Shown: piece by piece, positions 29,214 to 37,941 of the stretch | Layout of the letters: each line of letters opens with the position of its first letter | Position numbering within the stretch: position 1 is the first letter of the stretch | Assembly (NCBI GenBank): GCA_046152925.1 | Contig: JBJXFX010000131.1 | Span: 1 to 50,970 of the forward strand | Reading direction: 5' to 3' | DNA: 50,970 nucleotides | Source of the DNA: CAMAUF01 sp046152925 | GTDB taxonomy: Bacteria > Chloroflexota > Dehalococcoidia > Tepidiformales > Tepidiformaceae | Notes under the pieces: generated by a model | Database searches by the model: none | Told to the model about the DNA's origin: nothing | Seen by the model: only the letters and a program-made list of their open reading frames with translations | Program-made: the position numbers and the translations under genes

Positions 29214-31990
29214 GCAGCGCGCCCCTCGGCCTCGCCACTTCCACCTTCCGAGCCGCGACCCCGAACCGAACGCATCCTGGCGAGGAAGTTCTCGTCGCGG
29301 AGGGCCGTAACGCCCGTCGCGAAGTCGGCGATCGGACGCGGCACACCCAGATAGAAGCCCTGCCCGAACTCAACCCCGAGGCGCTCAAGCATCGCGAAGG
29401 TGGCTGCATCGCCCACGAACTCGGCGACGGTCGTCTTCCCTAGGCCGTGCGCCAACTCAACGATGGCGCGGATGAGGTGCTGATCGCGTACGTCCCGGAC
29501 GACGTTCGTGACCAGCGAACCGTCGATCTTGAGGAAGTCGATGTCCAAGTTCTTGAGATGTGAAATCGACGAATAGCCGACGCCGAAGTCGTCGAGCGCG
29601 AAGCGGCAGCCGAGCGCCTTGACCCGCTGGATGAACGACCGGGCGCGGGCCACATTGGTGACCGCGGCGGTCTCAGTGATTTCGAACACCAGGCTCGCCG
29701 GGTCGATGCGCGTGCGTTCGACTTCCGCGCCGATGAATTCGAGCACCGTGTCATCCTCGAGGGCGCTCGCCGAGAGGTTGACGTGGAGCACCATTTCGGG
29801 CGCCTCTGCAGGCCGGCGCGCGAGGAACTCCACAGCCAGTCGCGTCACTTCCCGGTCGACCATTCGGATGAGGCCGGACCGCTCGGCAACCGGGATGAAG
29901 TCCGAAGGCAAGCTGAGCGAGCCATCAGCCTGGACGATCCGGAGCAGCGCCTCCACGTGGACTGGGCCGCCCTCGTGCACCGGGCGAATCGCCTGGCCAA
30001 AGAGACGAAGACGCCCGTCGCGCAGGGCTGCCGCGATCTCCATTTCCATCAGCCGGGCCCGGTCGAGCGCCTCCTCAGAGTCCTCCCCGGCCTCGAACGC
30101 GCAGACACGGTCCCGAAGCCGTTTCGCGCGGTACATCGCGATGTCGGCGCGGGCCATGAGCGTCGAGACATCGGCGCCGTCATCCGGCGCCATCGCGATC
30201 CCGGCGCTGGCGGTCACTCGGACCGGTTGACCACCGATCACGAAGGCCTGGGAGCGGACCGCGACGAGGATCGCCTCCATCAACGAGAGCGCATCCCGGC
30301 GGTCGCGGCCGGGAAGGAGGAGGGCGAACTCGTCGCCCCCGAGGCGCGCCAGGAGGTCCGATGGCGCCAACTCGCGCTGGAGGACGCCGACCAGCGCCAT
30401 AAGGAGGTCGTCGCCGGCGGCGTGGCCGAGCACATCGTTCACGGACTTGAAGTTGTCGAGGTCCACATACACAACCGCGAGCGATTCCCCGGGCGTCAGC
30501 GCGTCGAGCCGGCGCTCGATCCGCTCCTGAAACTGGCGGCGATTCGGGATGCCCGTCAAGGCATCGTGGGAGGCCAGGTGCGACAGGTGGGCTTCGTACG
30601 CCTTTTGCTCGCTGATATCCCGGCCAATCATGGAGTAATACTCGATCGCCCCAACTTGGTCGCGATGGGCGAGGACCACGGTGGAAAAGGGCACGGCGCG
30701 GTCCTCGGCGGTGAGCAGCTCAAGCTCGCCCTCCCAGAAGCCGAAGGTCGACGCTTCGGCCAGGGCGCGCTGCTGGAGCGTGCGGGCCGACCCGCCAGCC
30801 ACCAAGCCGAAGATGTCCCGGCCCTCCTCCTCATCCGCACGTAGGCCAAGCACGCGGCGGCCCGCCTGATTCAGCGAAAGGAGCGAGCCGGCCGGGCTCA
30901 CCGTGCACACGAGGTCGGTGGTGTTGTCGAGGACGGCGACAAGCCTACGCAGCTCGCTGCTCCGCTCCTCGACTTTGTGTTCGAGCGCCACGTTGAACCC
31001 CGATAGTTGTGCCTGCATGTCGAAGTTGTCTTTCGCCCCGACGGCCTGACGCGCCAAGAACACGACAAGCGACCCGGCGGCCAGCGCGAACGACGGCCAG
31101 TCATCCGAGAACTGCGCGCCGATACCTTCGCTCACGAGGAACGGCACAGCGATGAGCGGGACCGCCATGGGCACGAGCTGCTGGGCGAGCGGCGTGAGGA
31201 CAGGGCGCGGCGCCGCCGCCCGCTCCGGGGCTGAACGCGACGCGGCGAGCACCCCCGCGAGCGCAAGGAGCCCATACCCACTGAACCAGAGGACATCAAC
31301 CCAACCCGGCGCATACCCATCACGGCTCTCCTGCCACGCAAAGCCCACGTCGGCAACCACGAAGCCAGAGATTGCTCCGATCACCAACCATTGCAGGAGG
31401 AGGCTCCCCCGTGCGTCGACGCGAAAAAGCACGAGCGCCGCTATCGCCACGAGCGCGATGTCGATCAGCGGGTATGCGACGGAAAACACGACCTCCACCG
31501 TGGTGCCGCCCGCGCCGTAGGCCGGCAGCACCATAAAATGCCAGAGGAGCCCCGCCGCGAGCAGCGTGATTGCGCCGCCGTCGAGCATCGAGCGGACCTG
31601 CGCCCAGATTCGGCCGGGCGACGACAGGATCGTCACACCAACGAGCAACGGTGGCGCCGCTCCGAGATAGAAGACGTCGGCCAGCGACGGGAAGGGGTCC
31701 TGGAGGAGGACCAAGTCGTAGAACGACCAGACAACCTCAGCGAGGGTCCAGATTGAGAGGCCCGCGCCGAGCAACAGCCACCCACGTCGTTCGGCTCCTG
31801 ATTGCTTCCGCGCAGCAGAGAATGCGCACGCACTCGCGACGAACGCCGCGGCCGCGACCGAGAGGTCCGCGACCGCCAGTTCCGCCTGGCCCTCGGGGAG
31901 GATCGCGAGCGGGCCGAGGATCAGCATCGCGCTGGCCAGGAGCGCTAGGCCCGCAAGCAACGTCGGCGGCAACGAACGCGCACGAATCAT
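29210..31990 (-). CDS. Membrane GGDEF-EAL cyclic-di-GMP enzyme
   Basis: This 926-residue protein has about nine membrane helices (1-320) forming an integral sensor, a PAS-like domain (about 350-465), a GGDEF domain (about 475-640, GGDEF at 551-555) and an EAL domain (about 655-910). In the EAL domain the key elements EAL (680-682), HVNLSA, DDFGVGYSS, FLKIDGS and AEFVGD are all present, so c-di-GMP hydrolysis is expected. GGDEF is intact, so synthesis is also possible. The RxxD inhibitory site before GGDEF is not kept (APSD). The stop overlaps the DNA ligase stop by 4 nt. Confidence 0.9.
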   Translation of the reverse strand: MIRARSLPPTLLAGLALLASAMLILGPLAILPEGQAELAVADLSVAAAAFVASACAFSAARKQSGAERRGWLLLGAGLSIWTLAEVVWSFYDLVLLQDPFPSLADVFYLGAAPPLLVGVTILSSPGRIWAQVRSMLDGGAITLLAAGLLWHFMVLPAYGAGGTTVEVVFSVAYPLIDIALVAIAALVLFRVDARGSLLLQWLVIGAISGFVVADVGFAWQESRDGYAPGWVDVLWFSGYGLLALAGVLAASRSAPERAAAPRPVLTPLAQQLVPMAVPLIAVPFLVSEGIGAQFSDDWPSFALAAGSLVVFLARQAVGAKDNFDMQAQLSGFNVALEHKVEERSSELRRLVAVLDNTTDLVCTVSPAGSLLSLNQAGRRVLGLRADEEEGRDIFGLVAGGSARTLQQRALAEASTFGFWEGELELLTAEDRAVPFSTVVLAHRDQVGAIEYYSMIGRDISEQKAYEAHLSHLASHDALTGIPNRRQFQERIERRLDALTPGESLAVVYVDLDNFKSVNDVLGHAAGDDLLMALVGVLQRELAPSDLLARLGGDEFALLLPGRDRRDALSLMEAILVAVRSQAFVIGGQPVRVTASAGIAMAPDDGADVSTLMARADIAMYRAKRLRDRVCAFEAGEDSEEALDRARLMEMEIAAALRDGRLRLFGQAIRPVHEGGPVHVEALLRIVQADGSLSLPSDFIPVAERSGLIRMVDREVTRLAVEFLARRPAEAPEMVLHVNLSASALEDDTVLEFIGAEVERTRIDPASLVFEITETAAVTNVARARSFIQRVKALGCRFALDDFGVGYSSISHLKNLDIDFLKIDGSLVTNVVRDVRDQHLIRAIVELAHGLGKTTVAEFVGDAATFAMLERLGVEFGQGFYLGVPRPIADFATGVTALRDENFLARMRSVRGRGSEGGSGEAEGRAA

Positions 31991-32126
31991 CTACTTCTAA
32001 GAAATCGACGCGCGCGCGCGACTGACGAGGGTGGCGCCATCCGCATCGCACTTCGTCAATCGCGCCGGCTCGTGGTTCTGATAGCATCCGACCGACATTC
32101 GGTTTCCGAGGGGCGCGCGCTGCCCG

Positions 32127-32132
32127 TAGAAT
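32127..32132 (+). promoter_or_regulatory. Leaderless-type -10 element of the DUF4395 gene
   Basis: TAGAAT lies 8 nt before ATG 32141. The gap has no ribosome site. Confidence 0.45.
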
Positions 32133-32140
32133 GATCAGCG

Positions 32141-32635
32141 ATGCGTGAACTCTTCCGCTTCCCCGACCCGGTAAATGAAGTCTCCGCCCGGCTTGTCGCG
32201 GGCGGCGTCGTGCTGATGTCTGCCGCGACGCTGCTCTTCGACCAGCCGTGGCTCCTCTTCGTCATCGCCTACGGGTTCGTCGCCCGCGTCTTCACGGGGC
32301 CCACCTTGAGCCCACTGGGCACGCTCGTCACACGGGTGATCACGCCGCGGCTCCCCTTCGCCGAGCGCCCAACGCCCGGCCCGCCGAAGCGCTTCGCCCA
32401 GGGCATCGGGGCGACCCTATCCGTCGCGGCAGTGGTCGCCGAGTGGGGCTTCGGGGCGACGTCCGTCGCCTACATCCTCGTCGGGATGATCATCGTCGCC
32501 GCGTCGCTCGAAGCGTTTGCGGGCTTCTGTCTCGGCTGCAAGATCTTCGCGATCCTGATGCGCCTCGGCGTCATCCCAGAGTCCGTCTGCGAAGCCTGCG
32601 CCGACATCACCAAGCGGCGGCCAGCGAGCGCCTAA
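32141..32635 (+). CDS. DUF4395 membrane protein
   Basis: This is a 164-residue integral membrane protein with an N-terminal FPDPVNEVSARLVAG and four hydrophobic helices (about 15-31, 38-54, 85-103 and 106-124). The conserved GFCLGCKIF motif near the end of the last helix is characteristic of DUF4395. Related proteins are often found with thioredoxin/rhodanese or thiol-oxidation genes, and the two Cys may be redox-active. No such partner is in this neighbourhood. The gene overlaps nothing and ends 3 bp before the convergent CoA transferase gene. Confidence 0.85.
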   Translation: MRELFRFPDPVNEVSARLVAGGVVLMSAATLLFDQPWLLFVIAYGFVARVFTGPTLSPLGTLVTRVITPRLPFAERPTPGPPKRFAQGIGATLSVAAVVAEWGFGATSVAYILVGMIIVAASLEAFAGFCLGCKIFAILMRLGVIPESVCEACADITKRRPASA

Positions 32636-32638
32636 CGC

Positions 32639-33859
32639 TCACACCGCCCCACGCGCCCGCAGACTCGCTATCTGGTCCTCGGAGAAGCCGCGCTCGCGCA
32701 GGACATCGTCCGTGTGCTGGCCACAATCCGGGGCAGGCGTCGCCCCGACCCGGGGCATCCCGTCGATGTTCAAGGGCTGATTGATCACGTAGTGCGCCGG
32801 CACCGCGCGGTCGGCGGGCGGCGAAATGATCCCGGCCGCGAGCAGCTGCGAGTCGCTGGCGAAGTCCGTGATCTCGGCGACCAGCGTGACGTTGACGCCG
32901 GCCGCGCGGAAGGTGGCAAGCCAGTCGGCAGCCGTCCGCTGAGCGAAGTGGACGCGGAGCGCGGCCACCAGGTCCGGCACGTGCTGGACACGTGATTCCG
33001 CGTCCGCGAAGCGGGGGTCGTTGAGGATGTCGAACGCCTCCGCGGCGATCAGGAGCGCGTCGAGCTCCGGCTGTGTGCGCACCATGTACGGCTGGAGCAG
33101 GCGGCCGTCGGCCGTCCGGTAGAGCTCGCGGCTCGCCGCCGGCGGCTTCGGCGCCTTCAAGGGCGCGAAATCCACGCCATCAATGAACGCCGCCGAGCCA
33201 AGGCACGCGTTCGACCAGACACCATTGTGGAAGAGGTTCGTGTGGACGTGGCTGCCCTTTCCCGTGCGCTCGCGGCGGAGCATCGCCGTCACAATCGAGG
33301 CGTAAAGCGAGACCGCCGTCGGGTGGTCGCCCATCCCGGGGACCGACCCTCCGGGCTCGGCGCCTTCCGCATGGACGAGGTCCGCCAGGCCGCTTCGCGT
33401 CCACCAGGCGACGCCGTCGAACGCCTCCCGGCCCGCGTCGGGGCCGTGTTCTCCATACGCGCTGATCGAGGCGTAGATCAGGCGCTCATTCAGCGGCTTG
33501 AGGTCCTCATAGGTCAGGCCGAATTGGCGGCGCATCGGCATCGGCTGATTCGTGATGTAGACGTCGGCCTCGCGCACCATGTCGAGCAGGATGGCGCGCG
33601 CTTCCGGGTCGCGCAGGTTCAACGTCAGGCTGCGCTTGTTCCGGGCGTCGGTCAGCCAGGGGTAGTTCACGGGCGTCTGAGGGATGGTCGGGGCGCGCCA
33701 ATAGTTGCGGTAGGCGTCACCAACGCTTGGCTGCTCGATCTTGATCACGTCGGCGCCGTAGTCCGCCAGGATCGTCCCGGCGACGGGGCCAGCGATCCAG
33801 GTCGCGACATCAAGGACTTTCAGGCCGGCGAACAGCAGCCCTTCTTCGGCTTCAGGCAT
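32639..33859 (-). CDS. CaiB/BaiF (family III) CoA transferase
   Basis: This 406-residue enzyme moves CoA between acyl-CoA and a free acid. Family III features: GLKVLDVATWIAGPVAGTIL, LADYGADVIKIEQP, a middle segment NLRDPEAR, and GMGDHPTAVSLYASIVTAML with the Asp that forms the acyl-anhydride intermediate. The C-terminal part matches the family (PADRAVPAHYVINQPL), and length is normal. I chose ATG 33857-33859; the frame extends far upstream (to 35179) but only as a shadow of the epoxide hydrolase gene. It is divergent from that hydrolase (33860-34003 between them), so the two may take part in one catabolic function. The substrate cannot be read from the sequence. Confidence 0.9.
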   Translation of the reverse strand: MPEAEEGLLFAGLKVLDVATWIAGPVAGTILADYGADVIKIEQPSVGDAYRNYWRAPTIPQTPVNYPWLTDARNKRSLTLNLRDPEARAILLDMVREADVYITNQPMPMRRQFGLTYEDLKPLNERLIYASISAYGEHGPDAGREAFDGVAWWTRSGLADLVHAEGAEPGGSVPGMGDHPTAVSLYASIVTAMLRRERTGKGSHVHTNLFHNGVWSNACLGSAAFIDGVDFAPLKAPKPPAASRELYRTADGRLLQPYMVRTQPELDALLIAAEAFDILNDPRFADAESRVQHVPDLVAALRVHFAQRTAADWLATFRAAGVNVTLVAEITDFASDSQLLAAGIISPPADRAVPAHYVINQPLNIDGMPRVGATPAPDCGQHTDDVLRERGFSEDQIASLRARGAV

Positions 33860-34003
33860 CGGTGGCTCCGTCTTCCTTGGGTTCGATGCGCGAAAGCCTA
33901 CGCGGCGGCCGCCTAACAAGGGCGCGTCCCCGCCCGCGAAACTGGCCGGGCGGCCAGGCCAGCGTAGAATCGCCCCCGTGCAACCGCGCGAGGAACGACC
34001 ACC

Positions 34004-35167
34004 ATGCCCGAAGCTTCGCCCTTCACGATCAACGTCGCCGACGACGTGCTCATCGACCTCCGCGAGCGCCTCTTGCGGACGCGCTGGCCGGGCGACTTCG
34101 CGAACGACGATTGGGCCTACGGCGTCAGCGAGACGTACATGCGCGAAGTCGTCGACTACTGGCTCAACGGCTACGACTGGCGGGCACAAGAGCGGGCCGC
34201 GAACCAATACCGGCAGTTCATGGTCGAGATCGAAGGCGCGCCCATCCACTTTGTCTACGAGAAAGGCAAGGGGCCCAACCCCATCCCGATTATCCTCACG
34301 CACGGTTGGCCCGAGACCTTCTGGGAGTACAACCAGATGATCGGGCCGCTCACCGACCCCGCGCGTTACGGCGGGGACGAGCGCGACGCCTTCGACCTCA
34401 TCCTCCCAGACCTCCCTGGCTACGGATTCTCCTCGCCGCTGACACGGCCCGGCGTCAGCCCCCAGAAAACCGCCGACCTCTGGGACACGCTGATGCGCGG
34501 CGTCCTCGGCTATGAGCGCTACGGCCTTGGCGGCGGCGACTGGGGCGCGATCGTCTCGGGAATGCAGGCGCACAAGTACGGCGACCACATCATTGGCCTG
34601 CACTTTACGATGCCGAGCGTCCCTGGCGTCGCGCTCAACACCCTCACACCGGCGGACTACGGCCCCGGCGAAGGAGACTGGCACGAGCGGATGACCACCC
34701 GGATGATCCCAGCCGCCAGCCATGTGACCGTCAACCGCCTCGACCCGCAAACGCTCGCATACTCGTGGAACGACTCGCCCGTCGGCCTCGCCTCGTGGCT
34801 CATCGAGCGGCGCCGGAATTTCGGAGACACCAACGGCAATGTCGAAAGCCGCTTCTCCAAGGACTTTATGCTCACCACCACGATGATGTTCTGGGTGACG
34901 CAGAGTTTCGGCACGGCGAGCCGCTACTACTGGGAACACGCCCACGACCCGTGGCGGCCCGTCCACAACCGCAAGCCTGTCATTGAGGTGCCGACGGGCT
35001 TCGCGGTCTTCCCGAAAGAGCTTCTCTTCATGCCCCGGGCGGTGGCTGCACGCGAGACGAACCTCGTCCACTGGTCGCTCATGCCCGAGGGCGGCCACTA
35101 CGGCCCGTCCGAGGCGCCGGCACACCTCGTCGAAGACCTCCGGCTCTTCTTCCGGCGTTTCCGCTAA
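34004..35167 (+). CDS. Epoxide hydrolase (N-terminal EHN domain)
   Basis: This 387-residue alpha/beta-hydrolase opens epoxides to diols. The N-terminal EHN domain (FTINVADDVLIDLRERLLRT...) precedes the catalytic fold. The oxyanion motif HGWPETFWEY, the nucleophile motif GGGDWGA (Asp), and the late His in MPEGGHYGPSE are intact; ring-opening tyrosines are likely among the conserved tyrosines of the cap domain. It is divergent from the CoA transferase. The epoxide it acts on is unknown. It may act with the P450 encoded about 2 kb away, but no operon link exists. Confidence 0.9.
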   Translation: MPEASPFTINVADDVLIDLRERLLRTRWPGDFANDDWAYGVSETYMREVVDYWLNGYDWRAQERAANQYRQFMVEIEGAPIHFVYEKGKGPNPIPIILTHGWPETFWEYNQMIGPLTDPARYGGDERDAFDLILPDLPGYGFSSPLTRPGVSPQKTADLWDTLMRGVLGYERYGLGGGDWGAIVSGMQAHKYGDHIIGLHFTMPSVPGVALNTLTPADYGPGEGDWHERMTTRMIPAASHVTVNRLDPQTLAYSWNDSPVGLASWLIERRRNFGDTNGNVESRFSKDFMLTTTMMFWVTQSFGTASRYYWEHAHDPWRPVHNRKPVIEVPTGFAVFPKELLFMPRAVAARETNLVHWSLMPEGGHYGPSEAPAHLVEDLRLFFRRFR

Positions 35168-35186
35168 GCCGGCGGGCACGACCTCA

Positions 35187-35951
35187 CTACCCCATCAGCC
35201 GGGCGACTGTCCCGTTGTCCGTCAGCGCCTGGCGGAGATGCCGGGCGTAGTAGTCGTGGGAGAGGCTCGTCGTGTGCACGCCATCGTCGAGCCAGAGCTG
35301 TTCCCGGCCGCGCGCCGGCCCGACCAGGTCCTCAAGGTCGGACCAGGTGAACCGGTACTGCCGGACCAAGGGGACGATGCGCTCCTTGAAGGCCGCAATC
35401 GCTGGCACGAGCGCAGGTTCGCGCCGTTGCAGTTCGGGTGCGAACGCGGCGTCGCCCATGACATGCACGAGGATCGACTCGCGCGCGGCCAAGCCAGCAA
35501 GGATGCCAGAGTAGATCGCGAACACCTCGTCAGGAGACGCAAACGTCCGCGTACCGAGCACCCGCCGGGCCAAGCGGCGCGCCCAGCGGTTGGCCGTGCG
35601 CCCGGTCCCCGACGACGTCGTCCGCCCTTGGAAGCCGCCCTCGAAACGCAGGAAGAGGCGGTGCGCTCGCGCGCCGAACCGCGCACGCACGCTTTCGGAG
35701 ACGACGGGGACGACGCAGGTGAAGAGCGAAAGCGGGATAACTACGGCGTCGGCCTGCGACTCGTCGACCACCTTCAGGAAGTAGTTCGCCGCGCCTGGGC
35801 CGGCAGGAAAGAAGCGCTTCGTCCGAAGCTCGAACGGCCGGCCGGTGGCCTCGGAGAGCCACGAAGCGATCTGCTCCGGCCAGGGCTGCTGTCCTGGGTC
35901 GAGGTAGTCCGCCCCAGAGTCGCTGTGGCCGGGGATAAAGAGGATTGGCAC
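35187..35951 (-). CDS. SGNH/GDSL-like hydrolase
   Basis: This 254-residue protein has an N-terminal ILFIPGHSDSGADY (nucleophile Ser in an SGNH block-I-like context) and, near the C-terminus, DDGVHTTSLSHDYYA, the DxxH block V. The middle part contains MGDAAFAPE. Block III (GxND) is not convincing, so the assignment to SGNH esterases is moderate. It lies 32 bp downstream of the P450 gene on the same strand and is probably part of the TetR-controlled operon. Confidence 0.6.
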   Translation of the reverse strand: MPILFIPGHSDSGADYLDPGQQPWPEQIASWLSEATGRPFELRTKRFFPAGPGAANYFLKVVDESQADAVVIPLSLFTCVVPVVSESVRARFGARAHRLFLRFEGGFQGRTTSSGTGRTANRWARRLARRVLGTRTFASPDEVFAIYSGILAGLAARESILVHVMGDAAFAPELQRREPALVPAIAAFKERIVPLVRQYRFTWSDLEDLVGPARGREQLWLDDGVHTTSLSHDYYARHLRQALTDNGTVARLMG

Positions 35952-35983
35952 GCGCGCGATGCTCGCACAGGCCGGGCGCAGTG

Positions 35984-37156
35984 TCAGGCCGGGCGACCCT
36001 CGAACGAGAGGTGCTCGAACCCGTGGATAACCGACGATAGCGTCCGTTTGCCCTGGTCAGGGAGCGAAATCTCGACGAAGCCGTCGAGCAGCGCGTTCAG
36101 CGCGACCTTCGCTTCAGCGCGGGCGAGCGGCGCCCCCAGGCAATAGTGAATGCCGTGGCCGAACGCCACATGCCGGCTGAAGTCGCGGTCCACCTTGAAC
36201 GTTTCGCCTTCCGGGAATTCGGCTTCGTCGCGATTGGCGGCCCCGAACGCCGCCATGATGTGGTCCCCAGGCTTCAGGCGGACACCCCGCACCTCGACGT
36301 CACGGACGACGCCGCGGCCGAGCATCTGCACGGGGCTGTCGTAGCGAAGCGTCTCTTCGATCGCGTTCTCCACGAGGGAGCGGTCGGCGCGCAGCCGGGC
36401 CCAGAGGTCCGGCCGGCGGCCAAGGATGTTCATCAAGTTCGAGATGAGGTTCGTCGTCGTCTCGTTGCCGGCGACCAAGAGGATGAGCGCAAAGCTCATC
36501 ACTTCGCCCTCGTTGAGCCGTTGGCCGTCAACCTCCGCGCGCGTGAGGGCGGTGATCAGGTCCTCGAGCGGCTCGGCCCGGCGCTCCGCGATGGCGGCCG
36601 CGAGGAAGACGAACATCTCTTGGAGGACCACCATTCGGGACGCATCGAACGCGCCCTCGAAGGTGCCAACCAGCGCGTCGGACCAGCGCTTGAAGTCCGC
36701 CCGCCGTTCTGCCGGTATCCCAAGGAGCTCCGCGATCACGATCACCGGAAGCGGGTAGCTCAGCGTCTCCACGAGGTCGAAGCGATCGGCCGGCCGGGCG
36801 GCGAGCAGGTCCGCTACGATGCGCTCCATCCTCGGGACCATCGCCTGGACCGTGCGGGGCGTAAACGCGCGGTTCACCAGGTTCCGCAGGTGGGTGTGCC
36901 GCGGAGGGTCCGAGGTGACGATCGTCTGGTTCGCGCCCCCCGGGGTATTCGGGTTGGGCCCGATCCCGGCCGCCGACGAAAAGGTGCTGTGGTCGCGCAA
37001 CACCGCGTAGACGTCGTCGAAGCGGGTGAGCACGTAGTTCCCGTACTTCGGCTCGCGATAGACGGGTGTGTGCGCACGCAGCTCGCGCCAGACCGGGTAC
37101 GGGTCGATCTGGACCTCGGGCGAGAAAACATCAATGCCAGAAACGGTGCCGGCCAT
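35984..37156 (-). CDS. Cytochrome P450
   Basis: This is a 390-residue soluble bacterial monooxygenase. The I-helix motif LLVAGNETTTN, the ExxR motif EETLR and the heme-binding loop FGHGIHYCLGA (Cys339) are intact, and the overall length is typical. ATG 37156 has AAAGGAGG upstream; an extra 13-residue leader in the longer frame is not needed. It is the third gene of a leftward operon after a transporter and a methyltransferase, which suggests that substrate handling is shared. A ferredoxin is encoded at 1822-2109, but no ferredoxin reductase is seen. Confidence 0.93.
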   Translation of the reverse strand: MAGTVSGIDVFSPEVQIDPYPVWRELRAHTPVYREPKYGNYVLTRFDDVYAVLRDHSTFSSAAGIGPNPNTPGGANQTIVTSDPPRHTHLRNLVNRAFTPRTVQAMVPRMERIVADLLAARPADRFDLVETLSYPLPVIVIAELLGIPAERRADFKRWSDALVGTFEGAFDASRMVVLQEMFVFLAAAIAERRAEPLEDLITALTRAEVDGQRLNEGEVMSFALILLVAGNETTTNLISNLMNILGRRPDLWARLRADRSLVENAIEETLRYDSPVQMLGRGVVRDVEVRGVRLKPGDHIMAAFGAANRDEAEFPEGETFKVDRDFSRHVAFGHGIHYCLGAPLARAEAKVALNALLDGFVEISLPDQGKRTLSSVIHGFEHLSFEGRPA

Positions 37157-37167
37157 CCGGGCCTCCT

Positions 37168-37941
37168 TTAGGTGCGCTTTTCCGCCACCAACCATTGCAG
37201 CAACAGCGTACGGCCATCGTCCGCTCGCAGCAGGTCGAGGTCGTCGCTCGATGTCCGCGCCCCGTAGGGGCCGTTCATCCCGGCGGCGATGCGCACCTCT
37301 TCCCAGAGCGCCCAGTGCAGGTGCCCGTCGGCGATCACCCCGGATTCGACGGAGTCGAAGAGCTGCGTGTGCTCAAGGTGGCGGCGCCACCATTCCGGGG
37401 TGTGGAAGCTCTTGAACTGCGGGTCCCAGTGGGCCGCAAGGTGGGCCGGAGCCGCCTCGACCTCGTGGACCACTCCCGGAACGACGATGCCGACCGATCC
37501 GCCGGGCCGCAGGTACCGCGCCAACGTCCAGGCATAGAGGTCGTCGGTGCCGAAGTAGTGGTATGCGTCGAGGCTCACAATCGCGTCGAAGTACCCGTCC
37601 GCGAACGGCAGCGCGTGCGCTTCGGCGGAGATCGGCATCACATGAGACTCGAGGCCGAACCGTTGGACGCGAGCCCAGTTCTCCGTCGGCTTGATCCAGA
37701 GGTCCGCGGCCACGACCGAGACGCCGAACTCCTTCGCAAAGAAGATCGAACTTCCGGCCCGCCCGCACCCAAGGTCCAGGACACGCATCCCCGGCCGCAG
37801 GTCCAGATGCGCGCTCAGCGCCTCTGCGAGCCAGAGCACCGACGGCCCCATTGCCGTCTCCAGCATGAACTCGGCGTCGTAGGCCGCCGAACGGGGATAC
37901 GCCGGGAGCTTGAGGCGCGCAGCAACCGCTTCGTCGACCAT
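37168..37941 (-). CDS. SAM-dependent methyltransferase
   Basis: This 257-residue class-I methyltransferase has motif I DLGCGRAGSS (VLDLGCG), an acidic loop VAADLW, and FDAIVSLDAYHYFG, of the type seen in small-molecule methyltransferases. ATG 37939-37941 has GGAGG upstream and overlaps the transporter stop as TAATG. The P450 starts 11 bp after its stop. The substrate is unknown; the operon suggests it modifies a small molecule that is also handled by the P450 and the MMPL transporter. Confidence 0.85.
   Translation of the reverse strand: MVDEAVAARLKLPAYPRSAAYDAEFMLETAMGPSVLWLAEALSAHLDLRPGMRVLDLGCGRAGSSIFFAKEFGVSVVAADLWIKPTENWARVQRFGLESHVMPISAEAHALPFADGYFDAIVSLDAYHYFGTDDLYAWTLARYLRPGGSVGIVVPGVVHEVEAAPAHLAAHWDPQFKSFHTPEWWRRHLEHTQLFDSVESGVIADGHLHWALWEEVRIAAGMNGPYGARTSSDDLDLLRADDGRTLLLQWLVAEKRT

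Noticed and set aside
32008..32020. (CG)n run as a structural element
   Set aside because: It is short and expected in GC-rich DNA.
33860..35179. N-terminal extension of the CoA transferase to 846 residues
   Set aside because: The added part lies antisense to the epoxide hydrolase gene; the family starts at MPEAEEGLLFAG.
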